NCBI RefSeq assembly: GCF_025399195.1
Contig: NW_026252171.1
Span: forward strand, 1-64,000
DNA from: Umbelopsis ramanniana AG
Taxonomy: Eukaryota; Mucoromycota; Umbelopsidomycetes; Umbelopsidales; Umbelopsidaceae
Direction of reading: 5' to 3'
Length of the DNA: 64,000 nt
Shown: positions 12,101 through 22,553 of the stretch, one piece after another
Numbering within the stretch: the stretch's first letter is position 1
Layout of the letters: each line of letters opens with the position of its first letter
Notes under the pieces: model-generated
Seen by the model: the letters and a program-made list of their open reading frames with translations, nothing else
What the model was told of the DNA's origin: nothing
Databases searched by the model: none
Position numbers and translations under genes: made by a program

Positions 12101-12208
12101 GCTTGGGCAAGTTCTTGACAATCAGTCGAGACCTAGATTGAATCCGTTCATTAGCGACTGTTATGATAATAGTGCACTGTATAGCATGATATTGATGTCT
12201 ACTTACAT
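9188..12208 (-). CDS. MRD1: Multiple-RRM protein Mrd1 (RBM19), pre-rRNA processing
   Basis: Six coding exons, complement(9188..9518, 9577..9746, 9830..11752, 11825..11951, 12025..12132, 12207..12208), 886 aa; yeast Mrd1 is 887. Mrd1/RBM19 binds pre-rRNA in the nucleolus and is needed for early cleavages that release 18S rRNA. Five RRMs are visible. RRM1 (about 2-78) begins [15 protein letters not shown]2 (about 344-422) has [12 protein letters not shown]3 (about 530-602) has [10 protein letters not shown] and a degenerate RNP1. RRM4 (about 652-735) has TLFVKNLSF and GFGFVEY. RRM5 (about 748-825) has KLIVRNVPF and [10 protein letters not shown] Lys-rich then strongly acidic linker separates RRM1 and RRM2, and the conserved [10 protein letters not shown] lies between RRM2 and RRM3. 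The start codon is split by an intron (AT at 12208-12207, G at 12132), after which [10 protein letters not shown] reads in frame. It shares a 175 bp divergent promoter with mL43. Confidence 0.93.
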
Positions 12209-12304
12209 TACAGCAATTCCCAAAAGTGATAGTAGAGCAGCAGTGGCAACTGGAAGGGATTTTTTTTTTTCGCAGAAAGGCATATTTTAACGGTCACAAT
12301 AGTT

Positions 12305-12310
12305 CACGTG
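12305..12310. promoter_or_regulatory. CACGTG E-box in the MRD1 / mL43 divergent promoter
   Basis: TTCACGTGAT sits in the 175 bp spacer, about 97 bp upstream of the MRD1 start and 74 bp upstream of the mL43 start. It could serve a cytosolic and a mitochondrial ribosome gene at once. This is a word match only. Confidence 0.35.
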
Positions 12311-12383
12311 ATTGGTGTAGGCAGCAATAATTTTTGTTGAAAGCTTTCGTCGAGAAGCACAACAAACTTGTGGCAATAATACA

Positions 12384-12941
12384 ATGTCAGCACAAAGGCT
12401 TGCTTCAGTTACGAAAAACGGCGTCGGTGCCTACGTCTTGCAATGCAGAAAGATGGTTTTCAACTACTGCGAAAACTGGGGTAGCAACAAGGGAATGATG
12501 TAAGGCCCATTCAACTTTGTTGAACTGGTACAATGGTCCTGGAATTATTGAAAACTAACCTGTAAATCAAATTTAGCAACTACCTCAAGAAAGACATTGT
12601 CGAGTTTGCCAAGGCTAACCCTCAGATTGAGGTTGTTGTTGAGCAAAGACCAGCGCATCACCCTGTCATTCGAGGAGAATACTGTAAGTCTAGCGGCTCT
12701 GAAGTGTACACTACACAGTGACTATCATAATAACCATCAATCATACAACCTAGTGAATGGACGTGAAAAGGTTATTTGCGTACGAAATATGGCTCCATTT
12801 GAGATTAAGCAGAAAGTTCAGCTTCTCAAGGATTCAAGCGGTGCTAAAATGAAGAACTTGACCAAGCGACCTGTCCTTTCTACCACAGAGAGTGTCCGAG
12901 GCATTTGGTCTCCATTCCACACCAACCCCCACAAAATCTAG
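12384..12941 (+). CDS. Mitochondrial ribosomal protein mL43
   Basis: Three exons, 12384..12499, 12577..12683, 12754..12941, 136 aa. It belongs to the mL43 family (human MRPL43, yeast Mrpl51), a structural protein of the mitochondrial large ribosomal subunit. The thioredoxin-like L51/S25/CI-B8 fold is recognisable from RKMVFNYCENWGSNKGM, FAKANPQIEVVVEQRPAHHP and YLNGREKVICVRNM. The family tail ESVRGIWSPF closes the protein. The first ~15 residues, starting MSAQRLASVTKNG, are short and basic, with no long presequence, as is usual for this family. The start was chosen as the first ATG downstream of the divergent spacer. All junctions are GT-AG and phase-consistent. Confidence 0.92.
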
Positions 12942-13395
12942 ATGGATATCTCAACATTATATATAATGGGAGTTATATCTTACAACCTTCTATTGCAACC
13001 TCTCACCCTTCAAAATTCATGTTCATTCCTCAGAGCTTGAAGCACATGTACCATAACAAATAGAAATATAGTCTTTTTTTAAACCTCACGTCCGTCTGGA
13101 ATTAGCATTGGCCATTTTATGTCGTAGCTGGATAGTACGATGTAAAGCTATAGATAGTACGATATGTAGTAAGCGGAATCTTCTACAGGGTGTCTCATTC
13201 ACCACAGTCTAAGCCAACTGCTGATTGATATGAAACCACTACTTTTCAGGCAAAAATCTGACAAACTAGCATGATATGCCTACAGGTACTTGGAAATAGC
13301 AATATGTCGAACTTACACAGGTTGCGTACACCGTAAAAAGGTTTGTTTTGAGTTAAAGTGGTATTGGCCAATGCCTTTTGGGCCAGCCAGGTCCG
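12942..13395. other. Intergenic: mL43 3' region and distal CDC45 promoter
   Basis: No gene was recognised. The word TAGTACGAT appears twice within about 35 bp around 13133-13165, a minor local repeat. The segment nearest CDC45 is listed separately because of its ACGCGA motifs. Confidence 0.6.
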
Positions 13396-13448
13396 ACGCG
13401 ACAAAACGCGAGGCTGTTAATTAAATTTTTGTAAAAACCAACTCGCGT
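13396..13448. promoter_or_regulatory. ACGCGA cluster upstream of CDC45 (MBF/MCB-like)
   Basis: ACGCGA occurs at 13396-13401 and 13406-13411, and its reverse complement TCGCGT at 13443-13448, all within 75 bp of the CDC45 ATG. This resembles MCB/MBF (ACGCGT) and E2F (TTTCGCGC) cores that drive G1/S replication genes. Regulation is inferred; the motifs are seen directly. Confidence 0.5.
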
Positions 13449-13469
13449 CTCAATTCCGTTTTTTTCTTC

Positions 13470-15960
13470 ATGGTCAGAATCTACAAAAGTAGGTGGCATG
13501 AAGCCTATGAAAAAATCAAGCAAGATTCCCTTGAAGGCAATTGCATAGTATTTGTTGCATCGGACGTAGATGCGTTATGCGCTTGCAAGATTTTACAGGT
13601 AGAAAATTCGTTCCTTGATTCAGCCGTCAGACCGATCGTACTGATCATGATCACAACTCTTGTAGACTCTTCTAAAGGGCGATTTCATTCCACACAAAAT
13701 TGTTCCAGTCTCCAGCTATTCTGACCTAAAGGAAGCCAACACTGAGCTTGTTCAGACGGACGATGAGGTACGCAGCTATATACAAGCGCTCTGTATATTT
13801 GAGAGTTTTTCACTGATCATAACTACAGTTACGAACCATTATTATGATCAATTGTGGAGGAATGGTCGATACCACGCTCTTCATTGATCCTCCTGTAAAC
13901 GTTACCATGTACATTATCGACAGTCATCGGCCACTGAACCTTGATAACATGTTCAGCAGCACGCAAGTCGCCGTATTTGATGACAATGAAGATGAAGTAT
14001 ATATGAAGGAGCTGAGCGAAGCATACGAGAATGTCACTGTAAGTACAAGCAACTCAAAGTACCTATGAAAGATATCCACATCTCATTAGCGCATCATAGT
14101 ATGATTCATCGGATGACGAGGACGAAGGAAGCTCTGAAGAAGAAAGCGAGGAGGAGGGGAATGAAAAGGATGACGATGAAACTGACGACGGTGGAGAGCG
14201 CCCAAGGCTAGAAAGTGATCGACCCCGTCAACGGCGGCGGCTTAATGATGATGAGGTAAGCTCGCAATGAAGTAAAATAATAGTAATGCGTACTCTGACC
14301 CTCGGTATGTAGGGTAATTCTGCGAAAGCAAAACGTGCGAAAGCAAAAAATAGTCGACTGAAGATAGCGCAATATTATTCTTCGGGGATGTATTATAGCC
14401 AGTCTGTAGCGGGAATTGTCTATACCTTAGCAAATCAACTTGATCGCACGACCAACGACCTTTTATGGTGAGACTTTGCTTTGCTCGAGCCCCTTCTTTG
14501 AACGACACTAATAGCTTTGGATCCATTTCTAGGTTTGCAATCACTGGAGTCACTTCACAATACATCACAGAACACATCGATTCACCTATATACCTCGATC
14601 AATTGCGCACGTTCATGGATGACGTCGCGAGATTCAATCTACCACAGGATACTTCATCTCAAACTATTGATACAGCCATCAAATTTGAGGATGAATACAG
14701 ATTCATGTTGTATCGCCACTGGAGTTTATACGACAGCATGTTTCACTCTGGTTATGTTGCAAGCAAACTTGGTGTGTGGAAGGAGTTTGGCAAAAAACGA
14801 CTGAACAATATGTTTGCAAAAATGGGGTAAGTCCTCATCATTGATTTCTCGTATATGCGATAGACATATATCTGACCACGTACACTTCTGCCGTAGTTTT
14901 TCTCTCTATCAGTGCCAACAAGTATTCACTCACATGGATATGGATTTAAAAAAGATTTTACGATCTAAGATCGATTCAGTTGCACCCCTCTATGGCTTGA
15001 CTGACATATGTTTTCCAAGTTTTTCACGCTCATATGGATGGCGCGGTCAAACATCCGCCAGTGACGCTGTATATTCTCTTTCAGCATTACTGGAAACATC
15101 TCCAGAAGTTGCGCATCGTCTTGGAGAGACAGTGGAGTGGAACAATGGTGAACAATGGGGCACTGACCCTGAAGACGCCGACAAGGAAACTGCCAGTGGA
15201 GAGCCAGAGACACCACGGCCCAAGAAAGTCAAAAACCGGTGGTGGTTGCAAAATTTCTATACAGCTTATGATGCTCTTGACAGGTACAAAGTCATTCTGG
15301 CGTTCATGAATTTTAAAACACGGATTATGCTAATGTTAAGTTCGTTTTTCCCCTAGTATCGAAGGAATGCAACGTGGTCTTGGCTTGTGTATGAAACTTC
15401 AACGCGTCATTGTACAGCAAGGTACAGCCATGATTGAGAAAAAGTCGGTGAAGACTCTACGAACTTTTCGCTTGGCCATCATCAAGGATGGCCCTGACAT
15501 TTCATTATTTACGCATCCCTTGACACTATCTAAACTCGCACTGTTTTTGGTTGATGCATACCGGGTAAAGCAAATTGCTTAAAATGAAATATGTGCCTTT
15601 CCGCCTATCTAATTTTTTCCATTATTACCAGGAATATGGTAAACGCAATCTTCCCTTCGTGATCGGCACTCTGAATGAAGAACAGGGATCATACCTAGTG
15701 GTGGGTGTTACGGGCGCACCAACTTTTGGAGACGTGCGACAAAAGTAAGTCTGACTACCATTGTATGTGCAAATAATGATGATGGTCTTTGGGTCGCTAA
15801 CACGATGACCTTCGCACACAGTCATTTCGGAGCTGCCTTCCAAGACGCCGTCAAACGTACCAAAGCTCATGTAAAACATGATAGCTTCGAGACATCGGTC
15901 ATGGAAATCAGGCAAGACGACTTGGAGAACTTCATAGAAAATCTGCATCTCGGTGCATAA
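13470..15960 (+). CDS. CDC45: DNA replication initiation factor Cdc45
   Basis: Ten exons: 13470..13598, 13666..13767, 13829..14038, 14100..14255, 14313..14467, 14533..14826, 14897..15283, 15357..15564, 15632..15744, 15822..15960, 630 aa; yeast Cdc45 is 650. With MCM2-7 and GINS it forms the CMG replicative helicase in the nucleus. Diagnostic features: the DHH-like start VFVASDVDALCACKIL, TLLKGDFIPHKIVPVSSYSD, the INCGGMVDTTLF strand, and an acidic Ser/Asp/Glu loop at about residues 149-200 followed by a Lys/Arg patch. Further on are GLTDICFPSFSRSYGWRGQT and LSALLETSP, then NFYTAYDALD and a C-terminal GVTGAPTFGDVRQ. Several ORF fragments are single exons of this gene. All splice phases agree. 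The gene is convergent with the TRAPP gene downstream, with 191 bp between stop codons. Confidence 0.95.
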
Positions 15961-16151
15961 TTACAACCATGCCATAATGCACGGTGCTGACATACTCTCA
16001 ACAATGTAACATACCCCTCCCAAACATGCTATTCTTAAAATACGTAGTACCATGTTCGTACTCTATATCAAAACACGAGACTATTTATTTTTTTTAGATT
16101 ACAAAAAGTGACCAAGAGGGTATTATTTATATGGAGTGCGAGATAATTCCA

Positions 16152-16692
16152 CTAAGCTTCACTAATAAGCTTTGTGAGGCCAGCATCAAATTGATCCGAT
16201 CGTATGGGCATCTCGGGAGTGTGGAAAGGATTCTTCATGACAAAGTTACTGTACAAGTCATACACCTTTTTCTGGAGGACCTCTACATTTTGATGTTGCG
16301 GATCGGTGACCAAGAGGAATTTGGTTCCTGAAGAAAATAGCTATGTGTTACAAAGTGTAGGCAATGGGCACTGACCATTCACACAATAACGTACCAGTCA
16401 AGGTTTGCGTGCAAATTAATTTGAAAGTCTCTGCTTCTAGTACTTCTATGCCAGAAGATGATGGTACTGGTGAAATTTTGGAAGTAATGGCGTGTACTCT
16501 GGATGAAGGAAGATTGGTTAGGTGTTGAAGATCAACAATGGGGGCACAGTGTGGTATTCATCTTCCGTACCCGTGAAAAGTACCAGCAAGAACAAGGTAA
16601 TCGTTACTGGAGAGCTTTTCAAGCTGTTCTGCGAAATCTCGTTGGTAGACTAAACCGCCTGCCTTGTTGATAATGTACAATGAGTAGATCAT
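16152..16692 (-). CDS. TRS23: TRAPP complex subunit Trs23 (TRAPPC4)
   Basis: Three exons, complement(16152..16327, 16395..16498, 16571..16692), 133 aa. Trs23/TRAPPC4 is part of the TRAPP core that activates Rab1/Ypt1 in ER-Golgi traffic and autophagy. The protein starts [17 protein letters not shown], the sybindin-type longin start. It continues with [20 protein letters not shown], a [13 protein letters not shown] strand and the end [20 protein letters not shown], all typical. The animal protein has a PDZ-like insertion between the first strands; here only about 25 residues join the two parts, so the protein is near the minimal longin length. It shares a 155 bp divergent spacer with the HTH-Myb gene. 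Confidence 0.92.
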
Positions 16693-16847
16693 GTTGGGGG
16701 GAGGTCTTTTAATTTTGCGGGCCCAACCCTGAGCTCCTTAAGCGAGTGATAATATGACGTATCCAGACTCCGCTTCACTCTTTCACTGCTTCACACCTCC
16801 ATTGCCACACCCTTTTCACTCCATTCCACTCCATACTTTTACAAACA

Positions 16848-17879
16848 ATGTTCACCGGCAAAGATATTCCTATTGAGAAGCGCTGGTATGTTATTGGTGC
16901 GCATCAGGCTGGTGCATCTGAGCGTCAGTGCGCCCGTCTCTCTGGCCTCTCAAAAACCGCAGTGCACGGCATCATAAAGTCCTTCACCGAAACCGGATCC
17001 CCACTTTCTTGTCGACAACAACAAAGCTTACATCCAAGTGGTAAGTTATAACAAGTTGTCTGAATGAATGCGCACTTGGAAGACAAGTAGATACGCTTCA
17101 ATCAGTCGGATCCAAGGCAAATGACGACAGGTACCATGGAAACTAAACCCTATTGTTCTCTTTACTACTTTATAGCAAAGCGAAAGCTTTCATTGGAGTC
17201 AGCCTACAACTCAATCGATATAGCTCGACGATCTTCGGAAGATTACGAGGTAAGCGCACACGATATACTTCTCTCCACCACAAATCCGCAAGCAACTCCT
17301 TGCCTACCCCAAGATCCTTGAAGATCAGGACCGATAAATTAAATTACGGCTCTATGATATAGGTTGTTGGCATCTGTGCTGAAGTTTTCAAGCGGCGTAG
17401 GAGCTCACATAGTCGAGAGGAAGATCAAGGGCTAATCCATCATACAGCAAGTAAGGCACATAAGCCAATGGGCGAGGACGATGGTTCCATAAGTGAATCG
17501 GTAAGTGAACTATGAGAACTTTATACTGGATGAGAAGTACGATATATTGAGGTCCGATCGCCAGGTTTACACAGAACGGGCCATGTCTCGCCCTCTTACT
17601 CCACCTTCAGACGCAGAAACACCGAAACCGGACGAAGACACTTCTGCTGATGATGCTTTATCAATGGACTCTAAGTGGTCTTTGGAGGATGACCTTATTT
17701 TATTAGAGCACGTGTTCAAAAATCACAAGGCTCAGTGGATGATCGTGGAGCGGGAGTTGCAAAAGAAGCATACCGCGTCTCTGTGTAGTGAACGATGGGA
17801 TAGTCTCAAGAGGAAGCTACTCAATAGCTATACCTCGTCTCTCGCTGTTCGACCTACAGAGAACAAATGTAATATATGA
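16848..17879 (+). CDS. Transposase-type HTH plus Myb/SANT-like protein
   Basis: Best model: five exons, 16848..17040, 17088..17130, 17176..17249, 17385..17500, 17565..17879, 246 aa. Residues about 8-58 (RWYVIGAHQAGASERQCARL then SKTAVHGIIKSFTETG) form a homeodomain-like helix-turn-helix of the kind at the start of Tc1/mariner-like transposases. Near the C terminus, WSLEDDLILLEHVFKNHKAQ ... CSERWDSLKRKLL is a Myb/SANT-like repeat. The middle is Ser/Arg-rich and likely disordered. No DDE catalytic domain is present, so this looks like a domesticated DNA-binding protein, probably nuclear. Exon 3 can be read in two frames: an alternative acceptor at 17362 fits the other phase. The middle of the protein is therefore uncertain, while the first and last exons are firm. 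Confidence 0.65.
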
Positions 17880-18147
17880 TCTTTGATGCCATGATATAGT
17901 ATTGTACATTTTTTAAATACATTTAACTATTCGCTGAACAATTATAACCACACATTTTGTATCTACGCGATTTGAATTCTTTTGTCCTTTATGAACACAT
18001 TGAAACCAAAGTGTGTGAATAAATTAATTCTATGGTACAAAACACGTTGAGCCGCTGCGCTGCGACGTCGAGCCACAGTGCGGAATATAAGTATGTATTA
18101 TTGGTTCATATATGTACAATAGTGCAGTGTAGTTCAGTTGTGCTATA

Positions 18148-18375
18148 TTACTCTTTATGCTCTTCGTTTGCGTTTGATGCATTGGAATCGGTGACGATGG
18201 CGGTGTGAAATTCTCGCCAGAGAGAAGCAACATTGTCAAAGTCTTTTCCAATGGTATTGATTGTTTCGAGATTACGGTTCAGATGAGCCATGTTGGTAAT
18301 AACTTGTTCGAGGCCTTGTGCAACGTTTTCAAGAAGGGCATCACGCTCCTTTTCGAAAGGTACTCGTGATTCCAT
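18148..18375 (-). CDS. DAD1: DASH/Dam1 complex subunit Dad1
   Basis: Single-exon gene of 75 aa, similar in size to yeast Dad1 (about 90). The DASH complex rings or binds microtubules and couples them to kinetochores in mitosis. The sequence FEKERDALLENVAQGLEQVI, then LNRNLETINTIGKDFDNVAS and LWREFH, matches the family pattern: an N-terminal helix with ERD, the LNRNLE core, then VASLW. The start is the only ATG upstream of FEKERDAL. It is divergent from YAF9 with a 201 bp spacer that contains an ACGCGT (MCB) word. DASH is fungus-specific to a first approximation, which supports a fungal host. Confidence 0.88.
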   Translation of the reverse strand: MESRVPFEKERDALLENVAQGLEQVITNMAHLNRNLETINTIGKDFDNVASLWREFHTAIVTDSNASNANEEHKE

Positions 18376-18446
18376 TTATCCACTTTTGTTTTTTAAAAAG
18401 GATGCGTGTTGTTGCGCGATGGTGGCAAGGTACTGAATTATACGTC

Positions 18447-18462
18447 TCACGTGAACACGCGT
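18447..18462. promoter_or_regulatory. E-box and MCB word in the DAD1 / YAF9 divergent promoter
   Basis: TCACGTGA (18447-18454) is followed by ACGCGT (18457-18462) in the shared promoter, 72-87 bp upstream of DAD1. The second is the canonical MCB box of G1/S genes. Both are direct word matches; regulation is inferred. Confidence 0.4.
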
Positions 18463-18576
18463 TTATTTTTTCTTGGGTTGTGTGTGCTTCAGCAAAAGTC
18501 TCCCAAAATTGTCACAGTCCACTTTCAGTCTCAGAAACCAGTTGGCTTTGCATTTCACCTTTAATTACAACCAACC

Positions 18577-19344
18577 ATGAGCAACAAACGAATGAAGGGT
18601 ACGGTCGCTACTCGCGCATTGTACTATGGCAACACAGCGTACCCGATTCTAGGGAAAAAGGCCAACGATAGTGATCACACGCATAAATGGACCGTTCTGG
18701 TGCGAGGAGTCAACAATGAAGACATCAGCTTCTGGATCAAGAAAGTTAGCTTTCGGTTACATGAAACATACCCTAATCCACAACGAAGTAAGTAAAGAAA
18801 GTTTGATTGGTCTCGTTGATAGGATACTTATACCTCTATCCTAGCGATCGAACAGCCGCCGTTTGAAGTAAGCGAGACAGGATGGGGAGAATTTGAGATA
18901 GCAATCAAAATATACTTTCACGCAGCTTCTGGAGAAAAGCCAGTGACACTCTATCACCATTTACGACTACATCCATATGAAGATGATGGTACAGGACAAC
19001 CATGGCCCAAAGAGAAGCCTGTAACAAGCTTTAATTACGACGAAATTGTAAGTGTCCTTCGCCCAAACCGTACCCTTTTGAGATGAATCGATATTAAATA
19101 TAGTTCACAGGTCTTTAATGAACCAACCGAAGCATTCTATCAAGTTTTAGCAGAAAACAACGCTCTAACCTTTCAATTACCAACCAAGAAATCAACCAAG
19201 GAACCGGCTGTGCCGTTTACAACCATGGTGGAGCAAGAAGAATTAGATCGTCTAGATAAGGCATTAAGAGAAGTCAATCGACAAGTGCAAAGAGAACGAC
19301 AGAGAGCCGAAGCTATAACAGAAGAGTCGGCCATGTATAAATAA
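18577..19344 (+). CDS. YAF9: YEATS-domain protein Yaf9/GAS41
   Basis: Three exons, 18577..18787, 18845..19047, 19111..19344, 215 aa. Yaf9/GAS41 is a shared subunit of the SWR1 (H2A.Z loading) and NuA4 (histone acetyltransferase) complexes. Its YEATS domain reads acylated histone H3 tails. Visible: [49 protein letters not shown], the core [20 protein letters not shown], and [12 protein letters not shown]. Ser/aromatic positions typical of the acyl pocket lie in the GWGEFEI segment. The C-terminal 50 residues form a coiled coil ([20 protein letters not shown]) as in Yaf9. The stop is 106 bp upstream of the PDK1-like gene on the same strand. Confidence 0.95.
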
Positions 19345-19450
19345 ACGGTTACTTTTCCAATAAAAATTATTTCAGGGCCAATTTAATCATCACCGGTGGT
19401 TGGGAAACCTGGGGTATTTTGTTTCATACTTCCTATCGTTCTCTATTAAC

Positions 19451-21901
19451 ATGGTCAATGCATTGGCCGAGGAAGCATCAGCTAGTACTGCTGTTCCCTC
19501 TACGTCCAATGGCGACATTTCACTTCCTCCCACCATGGACATTGAGAACCGGCAATCACAAACCAGCAGTCCAGTAGCTTCAAAGGCAAAACCGACTCAA
19601 CCTACCACAGCGTCTGCGGCAGAAATCGCTAATCCAGATCATCCTCATCATCGACACCATCGAACTATAAACGACTTTGAGTTAATGGGAACTTTAGGAG
19701 AAGGAAGTTACTCAACGGTACTGATCTTTTGGAAGGTTATAACGCGAAAGACCTCACGTTTTTCTAACGCTATGATTTTGTACAAATCAGGTCTTGGCAG
19801 CTAAAGACAAGAAAACAGGTCAATCCTATGCCATTAAAGTACTAGATAAATTCCACATCATCAGAGAGAAAAAACAAAAGTATGTCAATATCGAAAAACT
19901 GGCTCTAATTCGTATGAACCATCCCGGCATCGTCAGCTTATACTGGACGCTGCAAGACAGAAATAGCTTATGTAGGATACTAGTGATTTCAGAAATCGGA
20001 GGCGATGGCATTGATTTTAAACTAACAGCATGTCGTCGTCAGATTATGTCATTACGTTAGCTCCTCATGGAGAGCTTCTTACATACATCAAGAAGGTGAG
20101 CTCTTTGATTAATTTTTGGTGAGCGAGTGTAACCCAAACTCATGGATTTTTTTACCAGCTGGGTTCATTTGACCTGGCAACTACGCAATTTTATGCTGCC
20201 GAGATTTTATCAGCCTTGGAGCACGTCCATTCGAAGAAAGTCATTCATAGGTACATGTTTTGCGAATCAATTGATTGTTCAATGCTCATAATATGTATTA
20301 ACCGATGTATTATCTCGTTAACAGAGACGTAAAGCCTGAAAAGTAAGCGCAACCAAAAACCTGTTGTCTCCCATTGTTGGTTGTTCTGACTGTCAAATTG
20401 TATTAGTATACTTTTAGATGAAAATATGCACATCAAGCTGACTGACTTTGGATCTGCGAAATTGCTGGACGAAGACGAAGCCCCCATCAGCCAAGCACCT
20501 CCTCCAAATGAAGATATAGAAGAAGGTAAGGAATCTCGTCGAGATGGGGGGTTTTATAAATATTTTAAAAAATATCAGATTATTCAACTGTAATTTTAAA
20601 TCTATGATGTAGGGCGAAGGGGAAGACCCAGAGCAAATTCATTTGTAGGTACTGCAGAATACGTGTCTCCCGAGTTGCTCTCTGCCAGAGCAGCCTCCAA
20701 TGCGTCGGACTTTTGGGCGTTAGGCTGTATCATTTACCAGCTGCTGGCCGGCAAGCCACCGTTCAAAGGAGCAACGGATTGGCTTACATTTGGAAAGATT
20801 CAACGCCTTGAATACAACTTCCCGGGATCCTTTCCTGTTGTAGCAAAGGATCTAGTACAGAAGCTGTTGGTACTCGACCCGAACGTTCGCTTAGGGTCAG
20901 AAGAAACAGGAGGCGTAGAGGCATTGAAGGCGCACACATTTTTCGAGGGAATTCAGTGGGATCAACTTTTTACCAGTGATGCCCCCAAACTACGTCCGTT
21001 CTTGCCGAAAATGGATGGCATGAATGAATATGATCTCACCAGTGAGAACAACGTATTCTTTCAACGCCAAGGCCATAGTTTTGATGATATAGCCCGCGAT
21101 CCATTTGAGGACGACTATGGCTCGGAAGCGCGCATTAGTATGGTGAGTTTTTCAACAACGACTTATTTGTTTGCAGATTTTTGGTACTGACGCAAAGTAA
21201 CTTTATTTTACACTCTAGGCTAGCGGAAACGGCTCAGAATCAGTGACACCGGAGGAAGGATCGATGGCCAAAGCCAAATTGGCTTCACGTGCCCATAAGC
21301 CTCCTCGCCCCCACACTAGTACACCTCGATCCAACGCAAGCAGCATAAGAAGTGGAGGGATTAGCAGTCTGGCTGAAGAGAAAGCAGCCGAACGTCAAAA
21401 GAAACTTACTGAACAAGCCAATTCTCCATGGTAGGTATTATGGTGGATTCTTCTAGGCCATACTTCAAAAATGTGCAGCTAATATAACAGCGTAAACAGG
21501 AGCAAATATTTGCACAAGGATGAACTCATAATACGAGCTGGACGAGTCAACAAACGTCGAGGGTTGTTCTCCAAAAAGCGATACTTGATCTTAACCGATC
21601 GCCCAAGACTGTTTTACTGTGAAGATGGCGCCAAATCTTCGTCTGTGCCCAAGGGAGAGATATTTTGGACGCCCAAAATGGTTCCCGAACTAAAAGGCAA
21701 GAAACAATTTTGGATACATACGGTAAGTCCCGGAGGCAGTAGAGCGAAAGGGGTTTTAAACATGGCTTTGGTCTAACGTACCCTGATCGCCCCATTTAGC
21801 CTCACAAGACATCCTATTTTGAAGATCCCGAAGCAAAGGCGGAAGAATGGGTTAATGCAATCAATACATTGTTGGTGAACACGTTTGGGGTAACTACCTG
21901 A
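19451..21901 (+). CDS. PDK1-type protein kinase with C-terminal PH domain
   Basis: Ten exons: 19451..19717, 19791..19971, 20043..20095, 20159..20250, 20325..20342, 20407..20525, 20613..21142, 21219..21430, 21500..21722, 21800..21901, 598 aa. PDK1 (yeast Pkh1/2, fission yeast Ksg1) phosphorylates the activation loop of AGC kinases such as Akt/Sch9, S6K-type and PKC. Kinase domain about 77-355: glycine loop GTLGEGSYSTV, YAIKVLDK, a PIF-pocket region, SLYYVITLAPHGELLTYIKK, HRDVKPEN (about 197-204), DFGSA and the PDK1 T-loop signature ANSFVGTAEYVSPE (about 249-262). After a disordered Ser-rich linker, residues about 490-595 form a PH domain (RAGRVNKRRGLFSKKRYLIL ... EWVNAINTL). Exon 5 is an 18 nt microexon encoding part of HRDVKPEN. 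The first ATG in frame is used; an earlier TTG is not needed. Confidence 0.94.
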
Positions 21902-22553
21902 TCAAGATTTCCTGTGGTTGGACGTGCGCGATGTGTTTGTCATACTCTTCGCGAAAAGGATAAGACGTTTCGGAAGGCAGACTTATCAAAATTTGATCAG
22001 TTGTACGATGTTAGATTTTTATACTCTATTTTTTTTTTATCTTCCTCTTTCTTCATTTCAAGCCTGATTGTATAAAGTAAAAGAAGGGATTGTTCATAAA
22101 TGTATTTGCAAATATAACACAGTTAACAAAATGAAAGTAAGAAGGTAAAGTAGAAACTGACTGGTATGAGTGCGCTGTTGTGCTTTTTTTTTTTCTTTTT
22201 TGGCGGAGGGGATATAGCAACCAGATTCTCAGAAGAAAAAAAGTTAGGGTTCTGATAAAGAAAGTTATGTACAAAATGAAGTATTTTTGACTTTTTGGAA
22301 ATGGTGTAGGTCACACCATCAAATAGAAAAAAAAAAACAAGCAAAAGAAGGTGAATGTTGCCTTATAAGAATAATAGGAAGATGAAAAAAAAAAAAACAA
22401 GAAGATGATGTACAATAGATCGATTGTTCAAACGCGTAAGGACAGGAAAAGGGGGTGATTGTGCAAAATAACAGGGCAGAAAAGTGAGTGGAATGGATTG
22501 TACAAAGCAAGGCGGTATGCATGGAGGATATAGTACAGATAGTGTGAGGATAT
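21902..22553. other. Intergenic between convergent genes, A/T-tract rich
   Basis: About 650 bp holding the 3' UTRs of the PDK1-like and beta-trefoil genes. Several A or T runs of 9-13 bases lie between 22030 and 22400. Small minus-strand ORFs here consist of these tracts (Phe/Ser-rich) and are not credible genes. Confidence 0.7.
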
